The notes beneath the pieces were generated by a model that had not been told where the DNA came from, did not search any database, and saw only the letters and a list, made by a program, of their open reading frames with translations. This document shows, piece by piece, positions 17,067-26,838 of a stretch of DNA of 64,000 nt. The stretch is taken from positions 1-64,000 of the forward strand of contig NZ_JAKLTR010000003.1 of NCBI RefSeq assembly GCF_022012415.1, given 5' to 3'. A program made the translations under genes and the position numbers. How positions within the stretch are numbered: position 1 is the stretch's first letter; each line of letters starts with the position of its first letter. This DNA comes from Terrimonas ginsenosidimutans. Its GTDB lineage: Bacteria > Bacteroidota > Bacteroidia > Chitinophagales > Chitinophagaceae.

Positions 17067-18647
17067 ATGAAAAACTTGCCTGTCATAGATCTTATTGTAA
17101 TAGCCGTTTACCTTGTAGGTATGATACTCGTCGGAGTCTACTTTTCAAAGAAAAGCAAAGGGTCGGATCAGTTTACCAAAGCTGGTGGACTGATTCCCGG
17201 CTGGGCCATCGGGTTATCGATCTATGCTACTTTTCTAAGCAGCAACACATTTCTCGGTGTTCCGGGAAAGGCATTCGGATCTAACTGGAATGCTTTTGTA
17301 TTCAGTCTTTCAATGCCTCTGGCGGCATGGGTTGCATCAAAGTTCTTTGTACCATTCTACAGAGCAACTGGTGAAGTATCAGCATACACACATCTTGAAC
17401 ATCGGTTCGGACCATGGGCAAGAACTTATGCGGTCATCTGTTTCCTGCTGACCCAGCTGGCTAGGATGGGATCGATCTTTTTCGGCATCGCATTAAGCCT
17501 TCAGGCATTGACAGGATTGCCTATGGCTACCGTTATGATCGTTACCGGCCTTTGTATTATTATCTATACAGTGATGGGTGGCATAGAAGCCGTGATCTGG
17601 ACAGAAGTAGTGCAGGGTATCATTAAAACTCTTGGAGCGCTGCTGATCATTTATCTGATCGTAAAAGGAATGCCTGGCGGTATCGATAAGATTATTGAAA
17701 TAGGAAAAGCGCAGGATAAATTCAGTTTGGGGAGTCTGTCACCGGATCTTACCAAATCGACTTTCTGGGTAGTGTTGCTGTACGGATTCTTTATCAATCT
17801 GAACAACTTCGGGATGGATCAGAACTACGTCCAGCGTTATCATGCAGCAAAGTCATCAAAAGCTGCCGCTTCCTCGATATGGCTTTGTGTATATCTCTAT
17901 GTTCCTGCTTCTCTTTTGTTCTTTGTAATTGGTTCATGTTTGTATGCTTACTACGATGTGCACCCTGAGTTATTGAACGCAGTGAAAGAGCAGGCAGCAC
18001 TCGAAAAACTGGGATTGTCTGCAAGTTTGAGCGACATAAAAACATTAGCCGCAAACTTAAAGCCCGCTGATTACGGAGATAAAGTGATGCCGCATTTTAT
18101 GGTTACAAGTATTCCAACGGGTTTGGTTGGGTTGATCGTATCTGCAATTCTTTCTGCGGCGATGAGTACGATCAGCTCAGGGATGAATTCTTCCGCAACG
18201 GTTTTTGCGGAAGATATCTATAAGAGGTATTTCAATAGGAATACGACAGAGAAGCAGAAGATGAGGATCCTGTATACCGGCACTATTGTGTTTGGTCTGC
18301 TTGGAATGGCCGCTGGCATTGCGATGATAGGTGCAAAAAGCATCCTTGATATCTGGTGGGAGCTATCGGGGATTTTTGCAGCAGGCATGCTTGGGATCTT
18401 TCTGCTGGGCATTATCAGTAAGAGAACAGGGAATCTTCAGGCGCTGATCGCGGCTATCATCGGATTGCTGGTAATAATTTGGTTATCTCTTTCCCCAATG
18501 ATGCCGGAGGAATATGCTGGCCTGAGGAACCCATTGCATAAAAGCCTCACGATCGTGATCGGTACGCTGACGATCTTTCTTGCGGGCACTTTTTTGAGTG
18601 GAAAGAAAAGGGCTGCGATAAAGCAAGGCAAGCCAACTGACGTTTAA
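17067..18647 (+). CDS. Sodium:solute symporter (SSS family)
   Basis: This 526-residue inner-membrane cotransporter has 13-14 predicted hydrophobic segments. SSS landmarks include the N-terminal TM1 region (LIVIAVYLVGMILVGVYFSKK), GGLIPGWAIGLSIYATFLSSNTFLGVPG (a Na+-site region), VMGGIEAVIWTEVVQG, and SAILSAAMSTISSGMNSSATV. The substrate is not evident from sequence; the neighbouring aldolase and isomerase-like genes suggest a sugar or sugar acid. The ATG at 17067 follows a TTG at 17064 that could be used instead. TACTTTTG at 17021-17028 is a plausible -7 box with a poor -33. Confidence 0.9.
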   Translation: MKNLPVIDLIVIAVYLVGMILVGVYFSKKSKGSDQFTKAGGLIPGWAIGLSIYATFLSSNTFLGVPGKAFGSNWNAFVFSLSMPLAAWVASKFFVPFYRATGEVSAYTHLEHRFGPWARTYAVICFLLTQLARMGSIFFGIALSLQALTGLPMATVMIVTGLCIIIYTVMGGIEAVIWTEVVQGIIKTLGALLIIYLIVKGMPGGIDKIIEIGKAQDKFSLGSLSPDLTKSTFWVVLLYGFFINLNNFGMDQNYVQRYHAAKSSKAAASSIWLCVYLYVPASLLFFVIGSCLYAYYDVHPELLNAVKEQAALEKLGLSASLSDIKTLAANLKPADYGDKVMPHFMVTSIPTGLVGLIVSAILSAAMSTISSGMNSSATVFAEDIYKRYFNRNTTEKQKMRILYTGTIVFGLLGMAAGIAMIGAKSILDIWWELSGIFAAGMLGIFLLGIISKRTGNLQALIAAIIGLLVIIWLSLSPMMPEEYAGLRNPLHKSLTIVIGTLTIFLAGTFLSGKKRAAIKQGKPTDV

Positions 18648-18712
18648 ATGCATCAGCCGACCTGCTCGCGCCCTAACTATTGATCCATTGTTTAACCCTA
18701 ATAAACTATATC

Positions 18713-19648
18713 ATGCCGGTAAAAGGAAAATTTGTTCCTGTAATGCTAACTCCCTTCGATAAGACGGGCAAAATAGACTATGATGCTCTTGCTAAGCTGA
18801 CAGCTTACTACATTGATGCCGGAGCTACAGGTTTGTTCGCGAATTGTCTTTCAAGCGAGATGTTCGAACTGTTGCCAGACGAACGTTCAGCGGTCACATC
18901 TTTTGTGGTTAAGGAAGCGGCCGGGGCTGTGCCGGTTTTTAGTACAGGTACTTTCGATGGGTCATTGCAGCAACAGGCAGATTTTTCCAAACGGATTTAT
19001 GACACGGGCGTAGATGCAGTGGTTGCAATCACAAGTATACTTGCGTCGGAGCATGAAGCAGATGATACACTGATCGATCGGGTGGAGGAATTATTTTCTT
19101 TAACAGACGGCATTCCGTTTGGGTTTTATGAATGCCCGGTCCCGTATAAAAGAGTATTGTCATCCGCCAGTCTTCAGCGTATAGTCCGAACAGGCCGTGT
19201 CGTTTATTATAAAGATACCAGCCTGGATATTGACGCTGTTACAGAAAAAGTAAAGCTGACTGCTCACAACTCTTCTTTTGAGTTGTATGATGCCTACATG
19301 GTAAACGCGGTTGCTTCGCTCACAGCAGGTTGTGCCGGCCTTTCCTGTATACAGGGAAACTTTGTACCTGAGTTGATCAGCTGGGTTGTCAATAATTTTG
19401 ACAATTCATCCAAAATAGATCAGGTTAATGCTGCACAGAAATTTCTCGTAGATTCGATGGATGTAATGCATGATGTTTATCCTATTGCTGCAAAATATTT
19501 TCTTCAATCCCGCGGATATGAAATAGATATGAATACCCGCCGGTCAGTTGGAGAACTATCGGGAAGCGCTATGGCAAAACTGGATCAGCTCAGCCAGGAC
19601 TACGATCAGCTACTGGAGCTTCTCGGCATAAAGATGATAAAAGTGTGA
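18713..19648 (+). CDS. Dihydrodipicolinate synthase / N-acetylneuraminate lyase family aldolase
   Basis: This 311-residue class I (Schiff-base) aldolase has a TIM barrel. The pattern includes GKFVPVMLTPFDKTGKIDYD at the start, the active-site Tyr in FYECPVPY and the Schiff-base Lys in VVYYKDTS. The loop normally reading GGTGE is altered to LSSEMFEL. Enzymes of this family cleave or form bonds using pyruvate, but the substrate cannot be assigned. Its position between a symporter and a DUF3748 protein points to carbohydrate-acid catabolism more than to lysine synthesis. The ATG at 18713 is preferred over an upstream in-frame ATG. Confidence 0.88.
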   Translation: MPVKGKFVPVMLTPFDKTGKIDYDALAKLTAYYIDAGATGLFANCLSSEMFELLPDERSAVTSFVVKEAAGAVPVFSTGTFDGSLQQQADFSKRIYDTGVDAVVAITSILASEHEADDTLIDRVEELFSLTDGIPFGFYECPVPYKRVLSSASLQRIVRTGRVVYYKDTSLDIDAVTEKVKLTAHNSSFELYDAYMVNAVASLTAGCAGLSCIQGNFVPELISWVVNNFDNSSKIDQVNAAQKFLVDSMDVMHDVYPIAAKYFLQSRGYEIDMNTRRSVGELSGSAMAKLDQLSQDYDQLLELLGIKMIKV

Positions 19649-19715
19649 TTGCGCGGGTAGTCAACAAGGTGAATATATTTGCTGCAGATTTTTATAAATT
19701 AATATCCTGTTGCCA

Positions 19716-21017
19716 ATGGAAATGGAGGAGCTTCAACTTACAAATGATGCGTGTGGACATTGCATTAACTCCACTCAATGCTTTTCCAGGGATGGCGACT
19801 GGATCGTTTATGATGGCCGGAATGATGATACACAGATCGCCAGTACCGGCACTATTTCAATCGTAAATACTGGTTCGGGAGAGATAAGAAAGATCTACCA
19901 AACGTCGGATCAAACGGAGTATGGGCCCGGCGTTGGAGCCGCCACCTTTTCTCCTGTTATGGATCGGGTACTGTTTATTCATGGCATACGCAATGCTTCA
20001 GCACAACATCCTTACAGTATGACGCGGCGGACAGGCGTTGCCGTCGATACAGATTCGCCCGGAGTACCTGTATTTATGGATGCGAGAAACATAGTTGCCC
20101 CATTCACAAATGGCGCACTGCGGGGAGGCACACATGCACATACATGGACCGGTGATGGTGAATGGATCAGCTTTACCTATAACGATCATGTGATCGAACA
20201 AATACAAAAGAGCAACAGTGCGATCAAAGATCTCAGAACGATCGGTATTATGGTTCCCGGTCGTGTGATCGTTCCGGTAAATGGAATGGAGAACAATAAT
20301 GGAGAGATGTTTTCCATGCTCATAGCAGAAGTTACCGAAAATCCTGCTCATGGATCAGCGCAAATGGAAAAAGCCTTTGATGAAACCTGGATCGGGAGCA
20401 ATGGATATCGACGAACAGATGGAAGCTGGCAAAAAAGAGCGATTGCTTACCAGGGTAACCTGAGAAATGATAAGGGAAACCTGAAAACAGAGATCTTTAT
20501 CGTGGATATTCCTGATGATATTCTACAACAGGCAGCGTCGATGTCTTTTCACCCAACGACTGGATCGAGACTCGCCATTCCTCCGGGCTTAACTCACCGC
20601 CGGATCAGCTTTACGGCAAATGGCGTAACTGACTCGCCACGGCATTGGCTGCGATCAAGTGCCGATGGATCCAGGATCGCCTTTCTTGCCGAAGATAAAA
20701 GAGGACATATTCAATTGTTCTGTATTTCGCCTAATGGAGGCATACCGGAACAGCTCACCAATTTTGATTTTTCCATTCAGGGACCTTTTAATTTCAGTAG
20801 CGACGGCAGATTCATTGCATATATCGCAGACAATAGTGTTTTCATAACAGAGCTTTCCACTGCAACGGCTTTACGTGTTACCCAAAGAACGGATGATCGT
20901 TCGAAACCTGTTGGCGCTGTGAACTGGAGCTATGATGGAAGTATGTTATGTTACAACCGATATGTTGAAATGAACGGTGACAATTTCCTTCAGATATTTT
21001 TGCTGAAAAAGAGATAA
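19716..21017 (+). CDS. DUF3748 (YidR-like) beta-propeller protein
   Basis: This 433-residue protein resembles E. coli YidR. WD/TolB-like blade motifs are visible (SRDGDWIVYDGRNDD, WTGDGEWISFTYNDH, SSADGSRIAFLAEDKRG, FSSDGRFIAYIAD, WSYDGSMLCYNR). There is no signal peptide. The biochemical role is not established to my knowledge; it may be an uncharacterised sugar lyase, isomerase or sensor. The neighbours (symporter, aldolase, fucose-isomerase-like gene) point to sugar catabolism. The start is at ATG 19716, with ATG 19722 as an alternative. Confidence 0.75.
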   Translation: MEMEELQLTNDACGHCINSTQCFSRDGDWIVYDGRNDDTQIASTGTISIVNTGSGEIRKIYQTSDQTEYGPGVGAATFSPVMDRVLFIHGIRNASAQHPYSMTRRTGVAVDTDSPGVPVFMDARNIVAPFTNGALRGGTHAHTWTGDGEWISFTYNDHVIEQIQKSNSAIKDLRTIGIMVPGRVIVPVNGMENNNGEMFSMLIAEVTENPAHGSAQMEKAFDETWIGSNGYRRTDGSWQKRAIAYQGNLRNDKGNLKTEIFIVDIPDDILQQAASMSFHPTTGSRLAIPPGLTHRRISFTANGVTDSPRHWLRSSADGSRIAFLAEDKRGHIQLFCISPNGGIPEQLTNFDFSIQGPFNFSSDGRFIAYIADNSVFITELSTATALRVTQRTDDRSKPVGAVNWSYDGSMLCYNRYVEMNGDNFLQIFLLKKR

Positions 21018-21062
21018 CCCAGACCATTCGCAGATTCTGTACTCAGCAATGCGACAGGATTA

Positions 21063-21941
21063 TCAGGCCGCAGATTCCCGCAGGTACTTCTTTTTATATT
21101 CGAAGGGCTTCATCCCGGTTACTTTTTTAAAATGTCGGTAAAAGTTTGATAGATTGTTAAACCCGCATTCAAAACAAACGATACCGATCGGATAATTATC
21201 TTCCACCAGCATCCTGCAGGCATGGCTTACGCGTATTTCGACCAGAAAGTCCAGGTAAGTCTTTCTGGTCATCATTTTGAAATAACGACAGAAAGAGGTT
21301 ACGCTCAGGTTGCTGAGACCTGCGATTTCTTCCAGTGTGATTTCCTTCTTATAATTTGAAAGCGTATATGTGCAGATCTTATTCAGTCGCAGGGTTTCGG
21401 ATTCATTCGACTTATAGAATGCATGAGCAGATGCGATCGGTGAGTATTCATTTGTTTCGGCCAGGGTCTTCAGTATTTGTAGTAGTAAGATGATGCGCTC
21501 CAGATTCCCTGCCTGCACAGACTGTTGCATGAAGTGTACGATCTTTTCTTTTGCGATGCCTCTGATGTTCATTCCTTTTTTTGCCCGCTCAAAAAGCTGT
21601 GGGATAAGATAGGCTTCAGGCAGTCCGAATAGTTCTTTACCCAGGCAATCGGGTCGGAACTGCAGGACTATCGCTTCCACATACAGATCATCTTTATGCT
21701 GATAATACTTATCATGACAGCGCCATGTGTGAGGGAGATTTTCTCCAACCAGGATCAATTCTCCATCTGAAAAATTGCTGACATTATCACCAATAAAACG
21801 AACGCCTTCCCCCTGAATAGTGTAGTGCAATTCCAGCTCAGGATGAAAGTGCCAGACACGCCCGAAATTTGGCTGCCGGTCATGCCGGATGGAAAATGAA
21901 TTTTGCGGCGGTGTAGTGATCTTATGGAAATGAGGTTTCAT
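21063..21941 (-). CDS. AraC-family transcriptional regulator
   Basis: This 292-residue regulator has an N-terminal cupin-like sensor domain (about 15-105, WHFHPELELHYTIQGEGVRFIGD) and a C-terminal double helix-turn-helix (about 195-290). The HTH shows EITLEEIAGLSNLSVTSFCRYFK and the second-HTH signature IVCFECGFNNLSNFYRHFKKVTG. The sensor domain type is common in regulators of sugar catabolism. It is transcribed away from the fucose-isomerase-like gene and converges with the DUF3748 gene, so it probably controls this cluster. Confidence 0.92.
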   Translation of the reverse strand: MKPHFHKITTPPQNSFSIRHDRQPNFGRVWHFHPELELHYTIQGEGVRFIGDNVSNFSDGELILVGENLPHTWRCHDKYYQHKDDLYVEAIVLQFRPDCLGKELFGLPEAYLIPQLFERAKKGMNIRGIAKEKIVHFMQQSVQAGNLERIILLLQILKTLAETNEYSPIASAHAFYKSNESETLRLNKICTYTLSNYKKEITLEEIAGLSNLSVTSFCRYFKMMTRKTYLDFLVEIRVSHACRMLVEDNYPIGIVCFECGFNNLSNFYRHFKKVTGMKPFEYKKKYLRESAA

Positions 21942-21986
21942 ATGCGCAATCTTTCTGTTTGAAAGATAGATGTTACTTTTTTAAAC

Positions 21987-22002
21987 ACCATCCCAGGATG
22001 GT
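21987..22002. promoter_or_regulatory. Perfect 7-bp inverted repeat in the araC/isomerase divergent region
   Basis: ACCATCC and GGATGGT are separated by 2 nt, about 45 nt upstream of the AraC gene start. The size and place suit an operator, but there is no second copy to compare. Confidence 0.3.
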
Positions 22003-22212
22003 AAGATCGTATACTTTATTGGTAACAATCTGAAAGAAACCACTATGTCGCTTATCGATATTTGATAGATGAGCGTGTGATCGCGTATTGATCATCGATC
22101 GTTCGGGTAGTGTTGTTGTATGATCCAGATTTTTTATACATCGTTCTGCCATGCGAAGATCGACCTACGATCTTTTGATGCTGATTTATCAAATAATATT
22201 AACTACTCAGGT

Positions 22213-23806
22213 ATGTCGGAAACCAACGAGGTCTGGCTGGTCGCCAGCGGTGATCTGCGAATTGCGGCAAATCAACTTTGCTGGGACGCACAGGTTACAA
22301 TGGAAAGATCATTGATCAATGCAGTTGAAGCAGCTGGCTGGAAAGTGCGGCGTGGTCATGCGTATGATGCGGTTAAAAAGCATGGATTTATTGATTCACA
22401 GAAGATGGGAATTGCGGTTTTCAGGAATATCCCTGCTAACGTGCCGCTGATCGTTGCGGAAAGTGTTTGGCAATATAAGCATCATGTACTAGCGGGGTTG
22501 ACGACACATCGGGGACCCATTCTCACGGTAGCGAATTGGAGCGGACAATGGCCCGGACTTGTTGGTATGCTTAATATCAACGGATCGCTGACAAAAGCCG
22601 GCGTTGCGTACAGCACTTTGTGGAGCGAAAAGTTTGATGATGATTTCTTTTTGCAGGGTTTAGAAAAATGGTTAACGGAGGGCATCGTCAAACATGACCT
22701 CCGGCACGTGAAAAAATATACCGGATCTGCTCTCACTAATGCTGATGAGGAGACGGGGATCGCATTCGCCAGGCAACTACGTCAGCAAAAAGCGATCATG
22801 GGTGTGTTCGATGAAGGCTGCATGGGAATGTATAACGCTATAGTTCCAGATCAGTTATTACATGCTACAGGGATTTTTAAAGAGCGTTTGAGCCAGTCCG
22901 CACTGTATGCAAAAATGCTGACAGTAAAAGATGAAGAGGCGGAAGCGATCGTTCAATGGCTGCTTGATAAAGGCATGCAATTCAGCTGGGGAAATGTTGA
23001 GGAGACAGAGCTAACAAAAGAGCAAACACTTCTTCAGTGCAAGATGTATATCGCGGCAGTTCGTATGGCGGATGAGTTTGGGTGCGATACGATCGGGATA
23101 CAGTATCAGCAGGGATTGAAGGATCTGGTACCTGCGAGTGATCTGGTTGAAGGCCTGCTTAATAATACAGACAGGCCACCTGTTCATGATGAAACAGGCC
23201 GTGAGTTGTATGCGGGTCAGGCCCTTCCCCATTTCAATGAAGTGGATGAATGTGCAGGCATCGATGCACTGGTTACATATCGTCTTTGGAATCAGTTGGG
23301 CATGAGCGGAGAAAATACATTGCATGATATCCGTTGGGGTGAATATTATAGGGGAAATGGAGTGGATGGTTTTGTTTGGGTATTTCTGATCTCAGGTGCT
23401 GCTCCTCCGGCGCATTTTATCGGCGGTTATAAAGGAGCCCGGAGTGACCGGCAAACGCCTATGTATTTTCCTGGGCGGTGGCACACTGAAAGGCATCAGC
23501 AAACCCGGATCGATCGTATGGAGCAGGATCTATGTAGAGAATGAAAAGCTGCACTGCGATCTTGGGACCGGCAAAGTCGTGGAACTACCTGAAGAAGAAA
23601 CTAACAGACGCTGGAAAGGAACCACTCCCGAATGGCCGATCATGCATGCATTGCTGGATGGTGTTGACCGGGACCAGTTGATGGCGAAGCATCAGGCAAA
23701 TCATATTCACGTGGTTTACGCAGACGATGCTCTGAAAGCATGCCGGATCAAGGCAGCTGCGCTCCGCGAACTGGGGATAGCGGTCAATTTCTGTGGGATC
23801 GGGTGA
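22213..23806 (+). pseudogene. L-fucose/arabinose isomerase-like protein, frameshifted
   Basis: The protein reads as a fucose-isomerase-related sugar isomerase. Frame 1 runs from ATG 22213 ([15 protein letters not shown]) through [42 protein letters not shown] and [14 protein letters not shown] to about 23470. The homologous text then continues in another frame ([18 protein letters not shown], then [21 protein letters not shown]) to the stop at 23804-23806. The jump, near CCTGGGCGGTGG at 23468-23479, needs one base removed or two added. Frame 1 alone stops at 23544 after unrelated residues. The rest shows no decay, so this is a recent mutation, a sequencing error or, less likely, recoding. Confidence 0.8.
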
Positions 23807-24144
23807 TCGCAGATCGCTGATCTTGATGCGCATGTATTCCGGCACGGCGTAAACAATAAGGTGTTTGCTATTGGCATGGCTACGGTCATTTCAGGGTTCG
23901 ATTTTCCAACTACAAGATTACCGCATAGCTGAAAGATATACGCACAGGGCTGTTATTGGATTCATTATTTGCCCCGAAGATCCGGACTCACCGGCGTCCG
24001 TACCTTCTATTCAAGTCTAGCCGATAGGCTTACCAGTCAGCACTGTCAGTTGGGGCTGGCTTAAGCCTACTCAATTTGATGTATTTGCTCATAAAAACGC
24101 TCCTAAAACTCTTCCGGGCGCGGCTTATTCTTTATTTTAGAATT
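23807..24144. other. Spacer between the isomerase-like gene and the sensor kinase
   Basis: No gene is seen in these 338 nt. The one structured element is TAGGCTTA (24025-24032) pairing with TAAGCCTA (24062-24069), with CCAG/CTGG continuing the stem across a 2-nt bulge. This is a possible terminator-like or leader hairpin before the kinase. Confidence 0.4.
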
Positions 24145-26118
24145 ATGTGCCGCCACCTGATAATTTGTGTTCTGATGCTGACAGGTTTTTCTGCCTGGTC
24201 GCAGACCAAGCTGATAGATAGTCTGAAGCAATACATTTACGCAGCCCGCAACGATAAGGAAAGATTGAAAGCTATCCTGGACATGTGTGAAGAACACAGG
24301 AGTTTGGATAGGGATACGCTGGACCATTACGCTGGCGTGGCGGTCAGGCTGGCTGAAAAAGTGGGAGACAAGCGAAGCAGGGATCTGGCTGCGTTTGCCA
24401 TGGCTAATACGTATAACAGATGGGGGGCTTCGGATAGTGCGTTGATATTGCTCGAACCTGTGTTGAGCCGGAACCCTGTAGCAGACCCTGCAACACGCGA
24501 ACTGCATTATAAAATGGCGCGTCAGAAAGCACTTTACCTGGGTGGGAAGTCAAGATTCCCGGAAGCTCTTTCCGTATTATATCAGCTGGTTGCTAATGCA
24601 GACAGGTACAGGGACACGATCATCGTTGGTGCCAATAAAAACACCATCGGTTCGGTTTGGCTGCAGCGCGGAGCTCCACGGGTTGCATTGGAATGGTTGC
24701 AGGAAGCTCTTGCCTATTCGACAAATGACAGCCGTTACAAACAGGTACTGGCGGGTGTGTACGCCAATATGGGCGATGCCTACAGCCAATTAAATAAATA
24801 TGACTCAGCAGAGTATTTCATAGAGAAAGGAGTTTTGCTGTTTCGCGAACTGCAGAATCTTTCAAGCCTTGCGATCACACTTCAAAAGCAATCAACTATT
24901 TACCTCCATGCAAAGAAATTCGATAAGGCTGAGGAAAAGCTGAAAGAGATGATCGATGTGAGAAAGCAAACGAATGACGAAGGGATGTGGATAGATGAGA
25001 ACCTGGCGCTTGTCGACTTTTATATCGAAACAAAACAGATAGACAAGGCGATCGCGTTTTGCCAGGATGCGTTGAGGAGGGCAGGTCCAAATGAAAAAGC
25101 AACGGGTAGGGTTTATACGAATAGTGTCAATCTTCGTCTCGGCTATTATGAAATGCTGGCAAAGTGTTATAAGATCGCGGGCAAAAATGATCTTTACCAG
25201 CGCATGCTGGAAGATATCATTGCGGCAAAGGATTCGTTCTATCAAACCAATTCCGCGGAAGCGCTCGCTGAAGTGCAAACGAAATATGAGGTGCAAAAGC
25301 GGGAAAATACTATCGTGCAGCAACAGTTGAATATCGCGAGAAGTAATATCCGGTTCTATCTCACACTGGCAGGCCTTTTATTTGTGGCAGCGATCGGCTA
25401 TCTGATCTTCACAGGATACCGTCGCCGCGAAAAGCTCAAAGTACAGCTGATGCTTGAGAGAGAGAAGGAGATGGGCACAAAAGCTGTCGCGGAAGCAGAA
25501 GAGAAGGAACGGAAACGGATTGCGGCGGATCTGCATGATAATCTAGGTGCCTATGCGGCCTCTATTGCATCGAACCTGGATTTTATCCCGAAAGACAATA
25601 AAAGCGGCCAGGAAGCCGTAGCATTACAGGAGCTCCACAGTAACTCTAAAGCGATCGTGTCCCAACTTGATGACACCATCTGGGCACTGAACAAAGATGC
25701 ATTGACATTGACGGCGATCAGCGACCGCCTGAAAATCTTTGCGAGGCGGATGAAACCAAGCTATCCGAACATGGACATAGATATCGAAGAAAATATTGCA
25801 GAGGATATTTCGCTTCCACCAACCCAGGCATTCCACTTGTTCCAGGTTATACAGGAAGCCGTGGTAAATGCAATGAAGCATAGTGGCGGAACAAATGTGA
25901 AGGTCATGCTTGAAACTGCGAATCACTGGCGCGTCAGCATTACTGACAATGGCACAGGAATGAAAGATGATCGTCCCGCGAAAGGGACAGGAGGCAACGG
26001 CCTGACGAATATGCGGAACAGGGCGAGCGCAGCAGGGTGGAAGCTATACTGGGAGCCGGCAACCCCTGGCATGCGTGTAATAATTGAGCCTGATGAAGAA
26101 GCTGGTACTACAAATTAG
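24145..26118 (+). CDS. TPR-containing sensor histidine kinase (NarL-system type)
   Basis: The protein has 657 residues from ATG 24145. A signal peptide (MCRHLIICVLMLTGFSAWSQ) precedes a periplasmic TPR region (about 30-390; for example GVYANMGDAYSQLNKYDSAE). One membrane helix follows (about 405-425, RFYLTLAGLLFVAAIGYLIF), then a coiled linker. The HisKA_3 phosphoacceptor is EKERKRIAADLHDNLG (H464), and the HATPase domain has EAVVNAMKHS (N box) and TDNGTGM (G box). The partner regulator follows after 39 nt. The periplasmic TPR arrangement is common in Bacteroidota; the signal is unknown. An upstream in-frame ATG (24076) is disfavoured because it would bury the signal peptide. Confidence 0.9.
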   Translation: MCRHLIICVLMLTGFSAWSQTKLIDSLKQYIYAARNDKERLKAILDMCEEHRSLDRDTLDHYAGVAVRLAEKVGDKRSRDLAAFAMANTYNRWGASDSALILLEPVLSRNPVADPATRELHYKMARQKALYLGGKSRFPEALSVLYQLVANADRYRDTIIVGANKNTIGSVWLQRGAPRVALEWLQEALAYSTNDSRYKQVLAGVYANMGDAYSQLNKYDSAEYFIEKGVLLFRELQNLSSLAITLQKQSTIYLHAKKFDKAEEKLKEMIDVRKQTNDEGMWIDENLALVDFYIETKQIDKAIAFCQDALRRAGPNEKATGRVYTNSVNLRLGYYEMLAKCYKIAGKNDLYQRMLEDIIAAKDSFYQTNSAEALAEVQTKYEVQKRENTIVQQQLNIARSNIRFYLTLAGLLFVAAIGYLIFTGYRRREKLKVQLMLEREKEMGTKAVAEAEEKERKRIAADLHDNLGAYAASIASNLDFIPKDNKSGQEAVALQELHSNSKAIVSQLDDTIWALNKDALTLTAISDRLKIFARRMKPSYPNMDIDIEENIAEDISLPPTQAFHLFQVIQEAVVNAMKHSGGTNVKVMLETANHWRVSITDNGTGMKDDRPAKGTGGNGLTNMRNRASAAGWKLYWEPATPGMRVIIEPDEEAGTTN

Positions 26119-26157
26119 TTATAGGTGGTCAATCATTTGATACCGAATTTTACATCT

Positions 26158-26838
26158 ATGGTTTTTAAAATTGCAATGGCAGAGGATAATGCCGTAAACC
26201 GGAATACCTTTCTTCAGAAAATAAAAGTTTCTGGGAGGATGGAGCTGATCTTTGCGGCGGCAAATGGGAATGAATGTCTGGCCGAATTAAAAGGGTTGCC
26301 ACATGGGCTTGTTCCCCAGGTATTGTTTATGGACCTTGAAATGCCGGACCTGAACGGAATTGAGACGATCCGCATTGCGAAAGCGCTTTACCCTCAGATA
26401 CATTTCATTGTGCTGACGGTTTTTGATGACGATGAAAAGATCTTCGAAGCGATCAAGGCAGGTGCTTCCGGGTATCTTCTGAAACATGAATCGGCGGCTG
26501 TGCTGGAAAATGCGGTGGTGGAAGTGCTGGAAACGGGAGGTGCGCCAATGAGTCCGGCTATTGCGCGGAAGGCACTGGTTTTACTGAGCCGGTCGACTGA
26601 ATCGGCGGCTACGGATAGTAGTGAGGCATCGTCGATGCCGGTGAATATTACTGAGCGCGAAAAGCAGATACTACAATTGATGGTGAATGGGTGGGATGCG
26701 AAAAGGATTGCTTCAGAACTTCACCTGAGTGTGCTAACTGTGCGGAAGCATATTGCAAATATTTACGAGAAACTGCATGTTAACTCGCGCGCTCAGATCA
26801 TCACACTGGCGCATAAGAACCGTTGGTTACAGAATTGA
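26158..26838 (+). CDS. NarL/LuxR-family response regulator
   Basis: This 226-residue protein has a receiver domain (about 1-120; phosphoacceptor D59 in FMDLEMPD, LTVFDDDEKI, GASGYLLK). Its C-terminal LuxR helix-turn-helix (about 165-225) reads ITEREKQILQLMVNGWDAKRIASELHLSVLTVRKHI. It pairs with the kinase directly upstream. The ATG at 26158 gives a normal receiver start; the GTG at 26125 would add 11 residues. Confidence 0.93.
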   Translation: MVFKIAMAEDNAVNRNTFLQKIKVSGRMELIFAAANGNECLAELKGLPHGLVPQVLFMDLEMPDLNGIETIRIAKALYPQIHFIVLTVFDDDEKIFEAIKAGASGYLLKHESAAVLENAVVEVLETGGAPMSPAIARKALVLLSRSTESAATDSSEASSMPVNITEREKQILQLMVNGWDAKRIASELHLSVLTVRKHIANIYEKLHVNSRAQIITLAHKNRWLQN

